53,334 nucleotides of DNA, from positions 1 through 53,334 of IMG/VR virus record IMGVR_UViG_3300010399_000010, one strand, 5' to 3'. The notes below the pieces were generated by a model that saw nothing but the letters and a program-made list of their open reading frames with translations, searched no databases and had not been told where the DNA came from. Origin of the DNA: a virus. How positions within the stretch are numbered: position 1 is the first letter of the stretch; each line of letters starts with the position of its first letter. The position numbers and the translations under genes are program-made. Positions 32,906-40,215 of this stretch are shown here, in pieces.

Positions 32906-33606
32906 ACAAATCGCTCCTGTACTTCTTGATCGGCCCGCCTGGCGCGGTAGCGGCGCGACCGCCACGCCTGGCTGGCGAGCTTGCGGATCATGTCGTCTTC
33001 GTAGTTTGAAAGCGGCGCGACCGCCGGCGAGCACCATGTCTGAATGCCGCCCGCGTTCGTGCGTGCGAGTTCCCACCCCGCCGCGCGGTAGATCGTCCCC
33101 TTGTGCAGCCGCGTGTCGCAGTAGGAGAGCAGCACCTTGATTTGATATGGCTCATCGGGATAGACCGGCGGGCGCGCTCGCAAGTAGTCGTAATTCACCC
33201 GCTCCAGCAGCAGCCGGATCGCGTCCGAGGCCAGGGTCGATCGCGCGACGTTCCGCCGATCGACGAACAGCGGCACGTAGCCCGTCGCAAAAAGATCGCC
33301 GCCGCGTTGCACGCGCGGGGAGAGCCACACCCGCGCGAGATTGAGCACCTCCCAGCGGTCGTACTCAGCACGGCCAGAGCGCACGTCTCTCAGCGACCCG
33401 TAGGTCAGCCGCCCGTCGTAGCACCTGGTTGCTTCGGGCCGGCCGACGATCAGGCACCCGACCGGGAAGTCGATCCCGTCCAACTCCACGAGGTAGGCCA
33501 GCGGGCTACAGCGCGAGTCGACCGGCGCGCGGAGGTAGTGGTGCTGCGCGACCTGGCGCTGCGCCCAGGCAAAGCCCTGCCTATCGGCGATGCGGAGATG
33601 GATCAT
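32902..33606 (-). CDS. Mom-like GNAT acyltransferase (probable DNA modification)
   Basis: A 234-residue protein. It has the pattern of the phage GNAT-like family that travels with PAPS-reductase-like genes: HHYLRAPVDSRCSPLAYLVE, GCLIVGRPEATRCYDG, RWEVLNLARVWLSP, and DEPYQIKVLLSYCDTRLHKGT. Mom of phage Mu, a related GNAT, puts a carbamoylmethyl group on adenine; what this protein adds is unknown. It overlaps both neighbours by 4 bp, so the three genes are translated together. I am confident of the family pattern, less so of the substrate. Confidence 0.78.
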   Translation of the reverse strand: MIHLRIADRQGFAWAQRQVAQHHYLRAPVDSRCSPLAYLVELDGIDFPVGCLIVGRPEATRCYDGRLTYGSLRDVRSGRAEYDRWEVLNLARVWLSPRVQRGGDLFATGYVPLFVDRRNVARSTLASDAIRLLLERVNYDYLRARPPVYPDEPYQIKVLLSYCDTRLHKGTIYRAAGWELARTNAGGIQTWCSPAVAPLSNYEDDMIRKLASQAWRSRRYRARRADQEVQERFV

Positions 33607-34715
33607 AGGAGAGCCTCCATGTCGATCTGCACGCCGTTCGTGCGTGTCTCCGCGAGTGCGAGGTACGCGCCGTTCGCCTCGATCCCCAGAAAATCACGCC
33701 CGTAGCGCTCGGCGACTTTCCCAACAGTCGCAGTGCCGCTGAATGGATCGAGGATCGTGTCACCGGGTCGCGTGGAAGCCAGCACGCACGGCTCGACGAG
33801 CGCCTCTGGGAAGGTGGCGAAGTGCGCGCCGGCGTAGGGCGCGGATGGGATGCGCCAGACGGAGCGGCGGTTGCGCGTGCCGCTCCCGATGAACTCACGA
33901 TAGTAGCCGCTGAGCGCGGTCTTGGCCTCGGCGGCCAGTTTGAGCACCTCGGCGGTGTTACCGCCATGTTGGGTCGCGCGCGCCTTGTCAGTATCCGTGA
34001 TACCGGCGGACCGAATGGCAGCCATGTGTGCATCGGTGAGACCAGCCTGATCGGCCAGTTCCTCAGCGCGGCGGCGTTGCGGGCGATCGGCTTGCGCGGA
34101 TGGCTCCCCGATCGCAGCCGCATCGTAGTAGTAGCGCTCGCCAAGAGCGAGCAAAAACAAATACTCGTGTGATCGGGTTGGGCGGTCGTCGACTCGCTCC
34201 GGCATGCAGCTTGGCTTCTCCCAAATACAATCGCAGCGCAAGTACCATCCATCGGCCTGAAGCGCGAGCGCGGCCCGCCAGGGCACCCCATACAAATCCT
34301 TGTCTTTCAGCCCGGCACTGGCGCGCGGTCGTCGGGGGTAGCGCCCCGCTTCGCTCGTGTGATTTTTGTTGCCCGATCGAGCGCCCCACTTGCTCGGCTG
34401 CGCATACGAGTCGCCCAGGTTGAGCCAGAGGACCCCATCAGGTCGTAGCACGGCGCGCACGAGCCGAAAGACATGCACGAGGTGCCCGATGTAGGACAGC
34501 GGATCATCCTCCAGGCCCAGGCAGCACTCGGAGGGCGGAACCGCGACGGGCGGCACACCCGCGAGCGGGGCATAGCTGATCGCTGGCCAGCGCGTGGGCG
34601 GAATGTGATAGTCGCGAAGGCCAAAGTAAGGAGGCGAGCTAATCACGCATTGAACGCTCGCGACGGGGAGCGTGGGCAGCACATCCGTGCAGTCGCCGTG
34701 AATCAGGGTGATCAT
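33603..34715 (-). CDS. DNA methyltransferase, beta class (SPPY, probably N4-cytosine)
   Basis: A 370-residue enzyme. The catalytic motif SPPY is at residues 27-30, followed by a target-recognition region, and motif I DPFSGTATVG with LGIEANGAYLALAE near the C-terminus, so the order is IV-TRD-I (beta class). SPPY is more typical of N4-cytosine enzymes than of N6-adenine ones (DPPY), but some SPPY enzymes differ. ATG 34715 is chosen over the longer upstream start because the latter lies inside another gene. No restriction gene is beside it, so it is likely protective or part of a larger modification. Confidence 0.92.
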   Translation of the reverse strand: MITLIHGDCTDVLPTLPVASVQCVISSPPYFGLRDYHIPPTRWPAISYAPLAGVPPVAVPPSECCLGLEDDPLSYIGHLVHVFRLVRAVLRPDGVLWLNLGDSYAQPSKWGARSGNKNHTSEAGRYPRRPRASAGLKDKDLYGVPWRAALALQADGWYLRCDCIWEKPSCMPERVDDRPTRSHEYLFLLALGERYYYDAAAIGEPSAQADRPQRRRAEELADQAGLTDAHMAAIRSAGITDTDKARATQHGGNTAEVLKLAAEAKTALSGYYREFIGSGTRNRRSVWRIPSAPYAGAHFATFPEALVEPCVLASTRPGDTILDPFSGTATVGKVAERYGRDFLGIEANGAYLALAETRTNGVQIDMEALL

Positions 34716-34894
34716 CGCGGCACCTCGCCAGGCGCGTAGGCGTGCGACTCCGTTTCGGAGTGCTTGACCAGCACGCTCCATCTGAGTGCCGCGCTCACCC
34801 GCTCGACAATCCCCCAGCGCTCGGACTGCGGATGGTAGACAAGTTCGCTGCCCTGGAGGAGGCGCGGCTGGTCGCGGTTGATGTAGCCGATCAT
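34712..34894 (-). CDS. Small SH3-like hypothetical protein
   Basis: A 60-residue protein overlapping both neighbours (HNH gene before, methyltransferase after). It is beta-rich: SELVYHPQSERWGIVERV, ALRWSVLVKHSE, a pattern of small barrel proteins seen in phage operons. Role unknown. Confidence 0.72.
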   Translation of the reverse strand: MIGYINRDQPRLLQGSELVYHPQSERWGIVERVSAALRWSVLVKHSETESHAYAPGEVPR

Positions 34895-35235
34895 AAGCTC
34901 ATCTCCTGTTGCCCCGCCGCGACCTTCTTCGCCCGCCGGGTCCGGGCCGCGTTCGCGATGTGGAGCGGCAGATCGCGCGCGAGATGACAGCGACTACAGA
35001 GCGCGAGCAAATTCTCGCGCCGCACGTCTAGCTTGTCGTGCGGGTCGCCGGGGGAGCCATCCGGCTTCGCGACGCCGATGTGATGCACGCTCATCGTGCG
35101 GCGGTGCGTGTCAAAGGGCTCATCCGGCGTGCGGCACTGCATGCCGCAGTCCTCGCAGATGTAGCGGGCTTCCGCCTTGATGCGGGCGGCGATCTCGCGC
35201 CAGTCAGGGGGGTATTTCGATGGGTCCATCGGCAT
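34891..35235 (-). CDS. HNH endonuclease-like protein
   Basis: A 114-residue protein. It has two zinc knuckles (CEDCGMQC around 27-34 and CSRCH around 80-84) and the HNH core: MSVHHIGVAKPDG with the catalytic His pair, then LDVRRENLLALCSRCHLARD with the Asn. Small HNH proteins act as nicking endonucleases or packaging helpers. Here it lies inside the modification and replication cluster, not by the terminase, so a homing or restriction role is as likely. Confidence 0.85.
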   Translation of the reverse strand: MPMDPSKYPPDWREIAARIKAEARYICEDCGMQCRTPDEPFDTHRRTMSVHHIGVAKPDGSPGDPHDKLDVRRENLLALCSRCHLARDLPLHIANAARTRRAKKVAAGQQEMSL

Positions 35236-35241
35236 GATCGT

Positions 35242-35601
35242 CTAACTCCTATCGCCACAAGGGTCGCGAAGCGTGGTCAACTCCGCCTCCAGCCGCGCCG
35301 CCTTCACCGCCGGTGATTCGCCGTTCGCCCACTGGACCGTGATCCGCACGGGGCGCAATCCGCGATCAGGGCGCGGCAGCAGATCGAACTCAAGATAGTT
35401 TTTCGCATCGTGCGCATCTAGGAGGCTTGCGGCCTGATCGGCGAAAATCGCCACCGCCGGTGCGACGGCCAAGAGCGTGATTCCCTCCGGTGTGGCATGC
35501 GCCTCTTTCAGGCCAAACTGTCGTAGCTCGTCACTTACGGCAGCGCGGCCCGCGCGCCAGTCGAGCCACCACCCTGCGAGCTTGTCTATCAAATGCAGCA
35601 T
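35242..35601 (-). CDS. Hypothetical alpha-beta protein
   Basis: A 119-residue protein with AAAGGA before ATG 35601. N-terminal amphipathic helix (LIDKLAGWWLDWRAG), then a beta sheet (GITLLAVAPAVAIFAD; YLEFDLLPRPD; RPVRITVQW) and a helix AVKAARLEAELTTL. Function not recognised. Confidence 0.74.
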   Translation of the reverse strand: MLHLIDKLAGWWLDWRAGRAAVSDELRQFGLKEAHATPEGITLLAVAPAVAIFADQAASLLDAHDAKNYLEFDLLPRPDRGLRPVRITVQWANGESPAVKAARLEAELTTLRDPCGDRS

Positions 35602-35616
35602 TGTCTTTTGTCCTTT

Positions 35617-35931
35617 TCATTGAGGTGTTCTTGTCCACTCAGTATGGCTGGCTCCAGCCTCTGGCGGGGCCGCACTTCGGGAATCTTCGGCTGCCTCGCT
35701 CTGCTGCTCGGCAGTCCAGGCTGACGCCCAGAATTTCGCCCACCAGAGCGCGGTCCCAAGAATCTCTTCCGCCTCTCCCTGCGTCATGTCGGGCCATTCC
35801 GCGATCAGGAACAGCAGCAGGCGCGCGGCGCGAGCGTCAACGTGGTCAGCGATGACTCGGAGCGGCTGGAGCGTGAGGCACTCCGGCTGCTCAATACTCT
35901 GGATCTGTTCGTAAAACTCGCGTGGTTTCAT
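35617..35931 (-). CDS. Small hypothetical protein
   Basis: A 104-residue protein starting at ATG 35931 in an ATGA overlap with the C5 methyltransferase stop. It is helical in the first 75 residues (LRVIADHVDARAARLLLFLIAEWP, EILGTALWWAKFWASAW) and has an Ala/Pro/Thr tail. Function unknown. Confidence 0.74.
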   Translation of the reverse strand: MKPREFYEQIQSIEQPECLTLQPLRVIADHVDARAARLLLFLIAEWPDMTQGEAEEILGTALWWAKFWASAWTAEQQSEAAEDSRSAAPPEAGASHTEWTRTPQ

Positions 35932-37070
35932 GGGAGACTCTCCATAATCCTTTGGGCCAGCAGGCATGGGACACCATTCCCATTGATCTCGCTGGTCAGG
36001 CCCCGGTAGCTATCCGGGACGGTCTGGAATCGGGAGAGCGCCTGCACGGTCATCCTGACCCAGCGGCCCGCAATGGAGGCGCGTGGAGGCGCGCCTCCAT
36101 TCTGTCCAGCCCGTACACTCACCGCCGGCTCGTCTTCGTACCGAATCTGCACGCCCGATCCGGCGCTGGCCGACTGGTCACTGATCAGGAAGGCCCTGGT
36201 ACATCCTTTATTGCTGCTCGTCACGGTGAAGGATGGCGCGACGGGAACGCGCCATCCTTCACCGTTCCCGCCCGCGTTCTCGCCAGAAAGGATGTAGGCG
36301 CGCATCCCCGTCTGATTGCCGTTGCTCGTGATCGTGTAGGCTGGCTCGTGGCCGTCGCGGCCATGCTGCTGATACTCATTGCCCTTATGGTCCCGGCTAA
36401 TCCCCTGGTGGAATAGGAGACTCGCGCGGAGTTCGGCGGGCAACCGCGCGAGTTGCCAGGGCGCCGGCTCGGTCGCCGGGAGCGAGTCGACCAGATCGGC
36501 GATCGCCGACAACCACCCCGCCCACGGCGCCACGCCGAGGCCACCGCCCCGCCGATGCGTTTGCATCGGCCAGCGCGGCCTCACTCGCCAGTCGCGCTGG
36601 ACGGCCAGCAGAATGAGGCGCTTGCGCGTTTGGGGCACCCCATAGTCGGCGCTGTTGAGGTGCCGATACTCGTGCGCGAAGCCCGCCCGATCGAGCGCGG
36701 CCAGGATGCGCTGGAACGACTCGAAGGTGCGATAGCCCCAGACGTTTTCTAATGAAAAACTCCGCCCCTGATGTGCTTCTATCGCCCATCCGATCGCATC
36801 CGCGACAGAGCGATCCTCCAGCGTCTCCACGCCCTGACTGGCCTGGCTGGCGTTCTTGCACGACGGACTCGCGTGCAGGTGATCGACCGGGATAAGCGAG
36901 TCGAAGTCGATCGCGCAAATGTCAGCGGTCCTGACATCCAGTCCGTTCAGGCGCGCGACCGAGGCGATCCGATCCTCGATTTCGTAGCCGTCCACATGGC
37001 GCCAGCCGGCATGACACGCACCGAGGCCGAAGAGTTCACCGCCGGAGCAGAGTGTACGAAATGTCGGCAT
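35928..37070 (-). CDS. C5-cytosine DNA methyltransferase
   Basis: A 380-residue enzyme; ATG 37070 follows AGGAAA. Motif I is TLCSGGELFGLG; the catalytic Cys71 is in HASPSCKNAS, a variant of the usual PPCQ; motif VI is LENVWGY (108-114); motif VIII is QTRKRLI; and motif X is NGNGVPCLLAQRI near the end. The target region (about 230-330) contains two similar strands, AYTITSNG and APSFTVTSSNKG, which look duplicated. Two long perfect inverted repeats lie in the same part of the gene (36072-36101 and 36223-36265). It would protect phage DNA or mimic host methylation. Confidence 0.92.
   Translation of the reverse strand: MPTFRTLCSGGELFGLGACHAGWRHVDGYEIEDRIASVARLNGLDVRTADICAIDFDSLIPVDHLHASPSCKNASQASQGVETLEDRSVADAIGWAIEAHQGRSFSLENVWGYRTFESFQRILAALDRAGFAHEYRHLNSADYGVPQTRKRLILLAVQRDWRVRPRWPMQTHRRGGGLGVAPWAGWLSAIADLVDSLPATEPAPWQLARLPAELRASLLFHQGISRDHKGNEYQQHGRDGHEPAYTITSNGNQTGMRAYILSGENAGGNGEGWRVPVAPSFTVTSSNKGCTRAFLISDQSASAGSGVQIRYEDEPAVSVRAGQNGGAPPRASIAGRWVRMTVQALSRFQTVPDSYRGLTSEINGNGVPCLLAQRIMESLP
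36072..36101. repeat. Perfect inverted repeat in the C5 methyltransferase gene (12 bp arms)
   Basis: AATGGAGGCGCG (36072-36083) and CGCGCCTCCATT (36090-36101) are perfect complements around a 6-base loop. It lies in the coding part for the target-recognition/C-terminal border (QNGGAPPRASIAGR). Confidence 0.85.
36223..36265. repeat. Perfect inverted repeat in the C5 methyltransferase gene (18 bp arms)
   Basis: Arms at 36223-36240 and 36248-36265 are perfect complements around a 7-base loop. An alternative pairing CGGGAACG/CGTTCCCG overlaps it. Such a long hairpin inside a coding region is rare by chance. Confidence 0.88.
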
Positions 37071-37146
37071 GGTGTTTCCTATGGCAACAGGACCCGCCCC
37101 GCCCACGGCGCTTGAAGTGGGGTCAGGGTCTGCATCGCTTGCTGCA

Positions 37147-37350
37147 TTATCGTTCCCTCTGTCGATACAATCGCGCGCGCTCGCGTTCGCCTTGATAGGC
37201 CGCCTGGCGGTGCGTGCGCTCGGCCTCCACCGCGGTCAGCGCTTGCCGCAGATCGCTGGCGAGTTGCGCGAGCAGCCGATCGGGCAGATCGGGGAGCGCG
37301 GCGGTGAGGCGGTCACGCCAGGCGACGAGTGCGGTCAGGATGTGGTGCAT
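37147..37350 (-). CDS. Small helical protein
   Basis: A 67-residue protein; ATG 37350 follows AGGAGG. It is one amphipathic helix bundle (LTALVAWRDRLTAALPDLPDR, then LASDLRQALTAVEAERTHR) with a basic end. Function unknown; it may be a small adapter in replication. Confidence 0.74.
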   Translation of the reverse strand: MHHILTALVAWRDRLTAALPDLPDRLLAQLASDLRQALTAVEAERTHRQAAYQGERERARLYRQRER

Positions 37351-37544
37351 GGTTCCTCCTTTGTTTCTTCGCCCGTATGCGCCCGCACGGCCCGCACCAG
37401 CGCCCCATATTCCGCAGCCGTAAAGAAGCGCTTCTTCGTCGTGCGCTCCTTCTCGTCCCCTAGCCAACGACCGAGGCCGGCAGAACCGAGGATCTCCCAG
37501 GCGTGCGCGGCACGGGTGAGCTGCTCATCGGAAAAGAGCGCCAT
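37335..37544 (-). CDS. Small helical protein
   Basis: A 69-residue protein starting right after the DnaA-like gene (ATG 37544). It has two helices (FSDEQLTRAAHAWEILGSAGLGRWLG, then TAAEYGALVRAVRAHTG) and many charged residues. It overlaps the next gene by 16 bp. Function unknown. Confidence 0.72.
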   Translation of the reverse strand: MALFSDEQLTRAAHAWEILGSAGLGRWLGDEKERTTKKRFFTAAEYGALVRAVRAHTGEETKEEPCTTS

Positions 37545-37545
37545 G

Positions 37546-37899
37546 TCAGGCCGCCAGCGCCAGGGGATACCCCGGCACCTGCACCGCTGGCATCCGCCTC
37601 GGTGGTGCTTCCTCAACCTCTGAGAGTCCAGCAACCTGAAGCAGCAGCCGCGCGTAGGCCAGGTCGCGTTCGGCCCGTTCAGCGGCCCGCTCGCTGCCGT
37701 ACATGATCGTCGTGTGATCGCGCCCAGACATATAGCGCCCGATCTCCACGGTCCCATAACTGTGTTCGCGTGCGGCCCACATCAAAGCCTGGCGGGCCAT
37801 GGTCAGGCGTGCTGATCTGCCGCGTTTGCCGAGTAACTCCTCTTCGCTGTAGCCGAAGACGAGCGCGGCGCGGGCAAGGAGCGTGTCAAAGCTGGTCAT
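37546..37899 (-). CDS. Stand-alone DnaA domain IV (DNA-binding domain) protein
   Basis: A 117-residue protein that matches only the C-terminal domain of DnaA: VFGYSEEELLGKRGRSARLTMARQ, then the signature GRDHTTIMYG (residues 59-68). There is no AAA+ domain. The next gene in the operon is a DnaC-like loader, so it could mark a phage origin and place the loader there, taking over from host DnaA. It could also bind host DnaA boxes and regulate host initiation. Its binding sites are not identified. Confidence 0.9.
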   Translation of the reverse strand: MTSFDTLLARAALVFGYSEEELLGKRGRSARLTMARQALMWAAREHSYGTVEIGRYMSGRDHTTIMYGSERAAERAERDLAYARLLLQVAGLSEVEEAPPRRMPAVQVPGYPLALAA

Positions 37900-38989
37900 C
37901 GGTATCCTCTTCTCTGCCGCGCAATTTGCGCATTTCGGCCCGGTAGCTGGTCGCGACGATCGAAACGATCCGCGCCAGCTCGTCTATCCGATCCGCGACT
38001 CGGAACTCGATCCGCTCACGCGCGACGTTACTCGTGAAGATGGTCGCGAGTTGCTGGTCATAGCGGTGCTGGACCAGTTCCAGCAGCATGGACGTGTTGT
38101 AATCGGTGCGCTGCTCCGTGCCCAGATCGTCCAGCACGAGGACCGGCACCTCCATCAGCGCCCGCACGCGCGCGGCAGCCGTGCCGTCGTCGAAGCCGTC
38201 CTTGATGAAGCGGAGTTGCGCCGGCACCCGCGCATAGATCACCTTGATGTGCCGGCGCGCCAGCGCGCCGGCGATCGCCGCCGTTAGATGGCTTTTCCCC
38301 GTCCCTGGCGTGCCGAAAAACGCCAGCCAGCGACGCGGCGCCTCAGCATACTCACACGCCGCCACATAGGCGCGCCGGATCTGGGCGCGCTGCTCTGGGA
38401 TCGCACAGCCGTGGGCTATCTCGCTGATGGGCCTATCCAGATCGAAATTGTCAAATGTACAGCGCACGAGTTGCGGTCCCAACTCCGCCTCCAGTCCTGC
38501 GAGCAACGCCGATCGGTGCGACTCGGTTCGCCCGGCTTGCTCCTCCAACTTGCACCGGCACGGGAAGAGCTTGCCAAAGTGCGGATGGCCGTAGGACACC
38601 GCCTCTTTGTAGTACCCCGCGCCACCACAGAGACAGCACCTCGGTAGCGCTGGCGGCGCGTCTTCCTCTTGCCCAAACTCCGCCATCCGCCGGAGGATCG
38701 CATCCCGAAACACATTACCAACCGCCCCATCGCCCATCTGGCCCGACCATGGCGGCAACGTCTGGGTGGTTGTGGGCAGCAGAGCTATCCCATCCGCCAG
38801 CGGCGTAGTATTCGGCGCCAGCAACGGGCGCCACCCCGCCGGACCTTCGCGGCCGGCCTGTGCCCGCAGTTCGGCCAGTTCCCGATCGCGCGCTGTATCC
38901 GCCTCGGCTGCCGCCTGCGCTCGCAGCAGTTCGGCCTGCTGGCGATTCATCCCCGCTTCCTCGATATATTCCTGAAGATCGTGTTCCAT
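37886..38989 (-). CDS. DnaC/IstB-like replicative helicase loader
   Basis: A 367-residue AAA+ protein. The N-terminal 115 residues are helical, then come zinc ligands CCLCGG (118-123) and FPCRC (143-147). The ATPase core has Walker A GTPGTGKS (226-233), Walker B VLVLDDLG (283-290) and sensor 1 FTSN. This combination, a zinc domain plus AAA+, resembles DnaI/DnaC. It starts with AGGAG and ATG 38989, which puts its first 275 bp inside the end of the wHTH gene before it. Confidence 0.92.
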   Translation of the reverse strand: MEHDLQEYIEEAGMNRQQAELLRAQAAAEADTARDRELAELRAQAGREGPAGWRPLLAPNTTPLADGIALLPTTTQTLPPWSGQMGDGAVGNVFRDAILRRMAEFGQEEDAPPALPRCCLCGGAGYYKEAVSYGHPHFGKLFPCRCKLEEQAGRTESHRSALLAGLEAELGPQLVRCTFDNFDLDRPISEIAHGCAIPEQRAQIRRAYVAACEYAEAPRRWLAFFGTPGTGKSHLTAAIAGALARRHIKVIYARVPAQLRFIKDGFDDGTAAARVRALMEVPVLVLDDLGTEQRTDYNTSMLLELVQHRYDQQLATIFTSNVARERIEFRVADRIDELARIVSIVATSYRAEMRKLRGREEDTDDQL

Positions 38990-39644
38990 CTTCTAGCTCC
39001 TCAATCAAACGTCCCCCGTGACGCCAGATCCCAAACACCAGGGCGTTGCCATGGGCAGCCCGACCATCCGCTACCCGCCGCTGGCCAAACTCCAATGCCC
39101 GCGCCAGTTCGGCGGGCGTTCGGTCGGGGCAGATCCGCACGATGTCCTGGGCCAGGGGGGGGTGGGCATGGGCTGCAATCAGCGCCCGGTAGAGGTCGTT
39201 TTCCGTTTCAGCTTCAGCATACGAATCGCGCGCGCGCGCATGCTGCTCTTGCTGCTGCTTATATAAATAATCATGTACCATAGCGGGGGTGTCAGGGATC
39301 ATCTGCTGATCCTTGTTTGGAGCCTCAACAGTGCTCGTGATCGGATCATCTGCTGATCCGATCACTGAGGGATGGGCGATATCCTCTTGATCGGGCAGCG
39401 GTAGCAGCGTGAGGAGATACCCGCCCTTGCCGCCGTTCAGTGCGTCGTCCCAGGTGCGCTCCAAAAACCCATGCTCAACCAGGATCGGCATGGCCCGGCT
39501 GACCGCGCCCTCGCTGAGATTGCCCGCCTTTGCGATCTCGGCGTGGCTCATAATGCCTAGCTCACCGATCTGGAGCGTGGCATGCAAGACATCCAATACC
39601 CGGCCGGCGGCCAGCGGCAGCACAAAGGTTGCGGGGTGATTCAT
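38715..39644 (-). CDS. Winged-helix replication protein (DnaD/RepO-like)
   Basis: A 309-residue protein. The N-terminal 75 residues are a winged helix (IMSHAEIAKAGNLSEGAVSRAMPIL with EHGFLERTW). Residues 150-205 form a DnaD-like helical region (RALIAAHAHPPLAQDIVRI). The last 90 residues are Gly/Ser/Arg-rich and overlap the loader gene by 275 bp in another frame. That tail may be just read-through of the loader frame. A role in origin recognition or loading is inferred from neighbours. Confidence 0.8.
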   Translation of the reverse strand: MNHPATFVLPLAAGRVLDVLHATLQIGELGIMSHAEIAKAGNLSEGAVSRAMPILVEHGFLERTWDDALNGGKGGYLLTLLPLPDQEDIAHPSVIGSADDPITSTVEAPNKDQQMIPDTPAMVHDYLYKQQQEQHARARDSYAEAETENDLYRALIAAHAHPPLAQDIVRICPDRTPAELARALEFGQRRVADGRAAHGNALVFGIWRHGGRLIEELEDGTRSSGIYRGSGDESPAGRTAASAGGSRGGYSARSGTGRTAGTGRPRRSGGVAPVAGAEYYAAGGWDSSAAHNHPDVAAMVGPDGRWGGW

Positions 39645-39907
39645 CGCGTCCCCCCGTTTTTCCTATTCACGATCACCCGTAACACCCGGATCGTGTACCC
39701 CCGCCCGATCGGCTCGCGCTCAATCTCGCGCCGCTCCTCGAGCTGCTGCATGAGCGTCGGGATGCGGCCAGGCGAGCAGCCGATCGCGGCGGCCAGCGCG
39801 CGGTGACTGACCTGGATGGAGTGCGCGCCGTCGCTGGAGCGGGCATACAATTCCGTCCTGAGACGGAAGATCGCGGCTGGGACTGTGGTATACTGTGCTT
39901 CCACCAT
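39641..39907 (-). CDS. Small winged-helix DNA-binding protein
   Basis: An 88-residue protein; ATG 39907 follows GGAGG. Residues 10-75 form a wHTH: PAAIFRLRTELYARSSDG, SHRALAAAIGCSPGRIPTLMQQL, and a wing REPIGRGYTIRVLRVI. It overlaps the next wHTH gene start by 4 bp. Likely an early regulator or accessory of replication. Confidence 0.8.
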   Translation of the reverse strand: MVEAQYTTVPAAIFRLRTELYARSSDGAHSIQVSHRALAAAIGCSPGRIPTLMQQLEERREIEREPIGRGYTIRVLRVIVNRKNGGTR

Positions 39908-39969
39908 TGTTATCCTCCAATGTGTGTACAGGCGGTTGCGGTCGGGCGGTAAGGCCCCGACCGCGCCAT

Positions 39970-40215
39970 TTATTTTATGATGGTCAAATCGTCCTGGTGA
40001 TAGATCACATCGATGGACGGTAGCCACCGCCCACCTGCGACGAACGGCTGGAGCTGCACAGCCACGCGCTTCTCCGGTTCGTGGTGGCCGTTTGGCGCGT
40101 GGGGAGAGAGCCGCAGCACCACGCCGTGCTTGCCGGTCATCGTAAGAACATGCGTTCCTGGTTTCGGCGTGGGGCTATCCTCGGTCAGGCTGCCCCATGT
40201 AACGTCGCTTGACAT
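39970..40215 (-). CDS. Small hypothetical protein, first in the replication operon
   Basis: An 81-residue protein with GGAGGGA before ATG 40215. It is beta-rich (THVLTMTGKHGVVLRLSPHAP, EKRVAVQLQPFVAGGRW, IDVIYHQDDLTIIK), a barrel-like plan. First gene of the minus-strand replication operon; a transcription start must lie in the 520-bp gap to its right. Confidence 0.74.
   Translation of the reverse strand: MSSDVTWGSLTEDSPTPKPGTHVLTMTGKHGVVLRLSPHAPNGHHEPEKRVAVQLQPFVAGGRWLPSIDVIYHQDDLTIIK

Noticed and set aside
31757-32929. 390-residue plus-strand open frame
   Set aside because: It is antisense to the PAPS-reductase-like gene, Arg-rich and without recognisable domains; a mirror frame in high-GC DNA.
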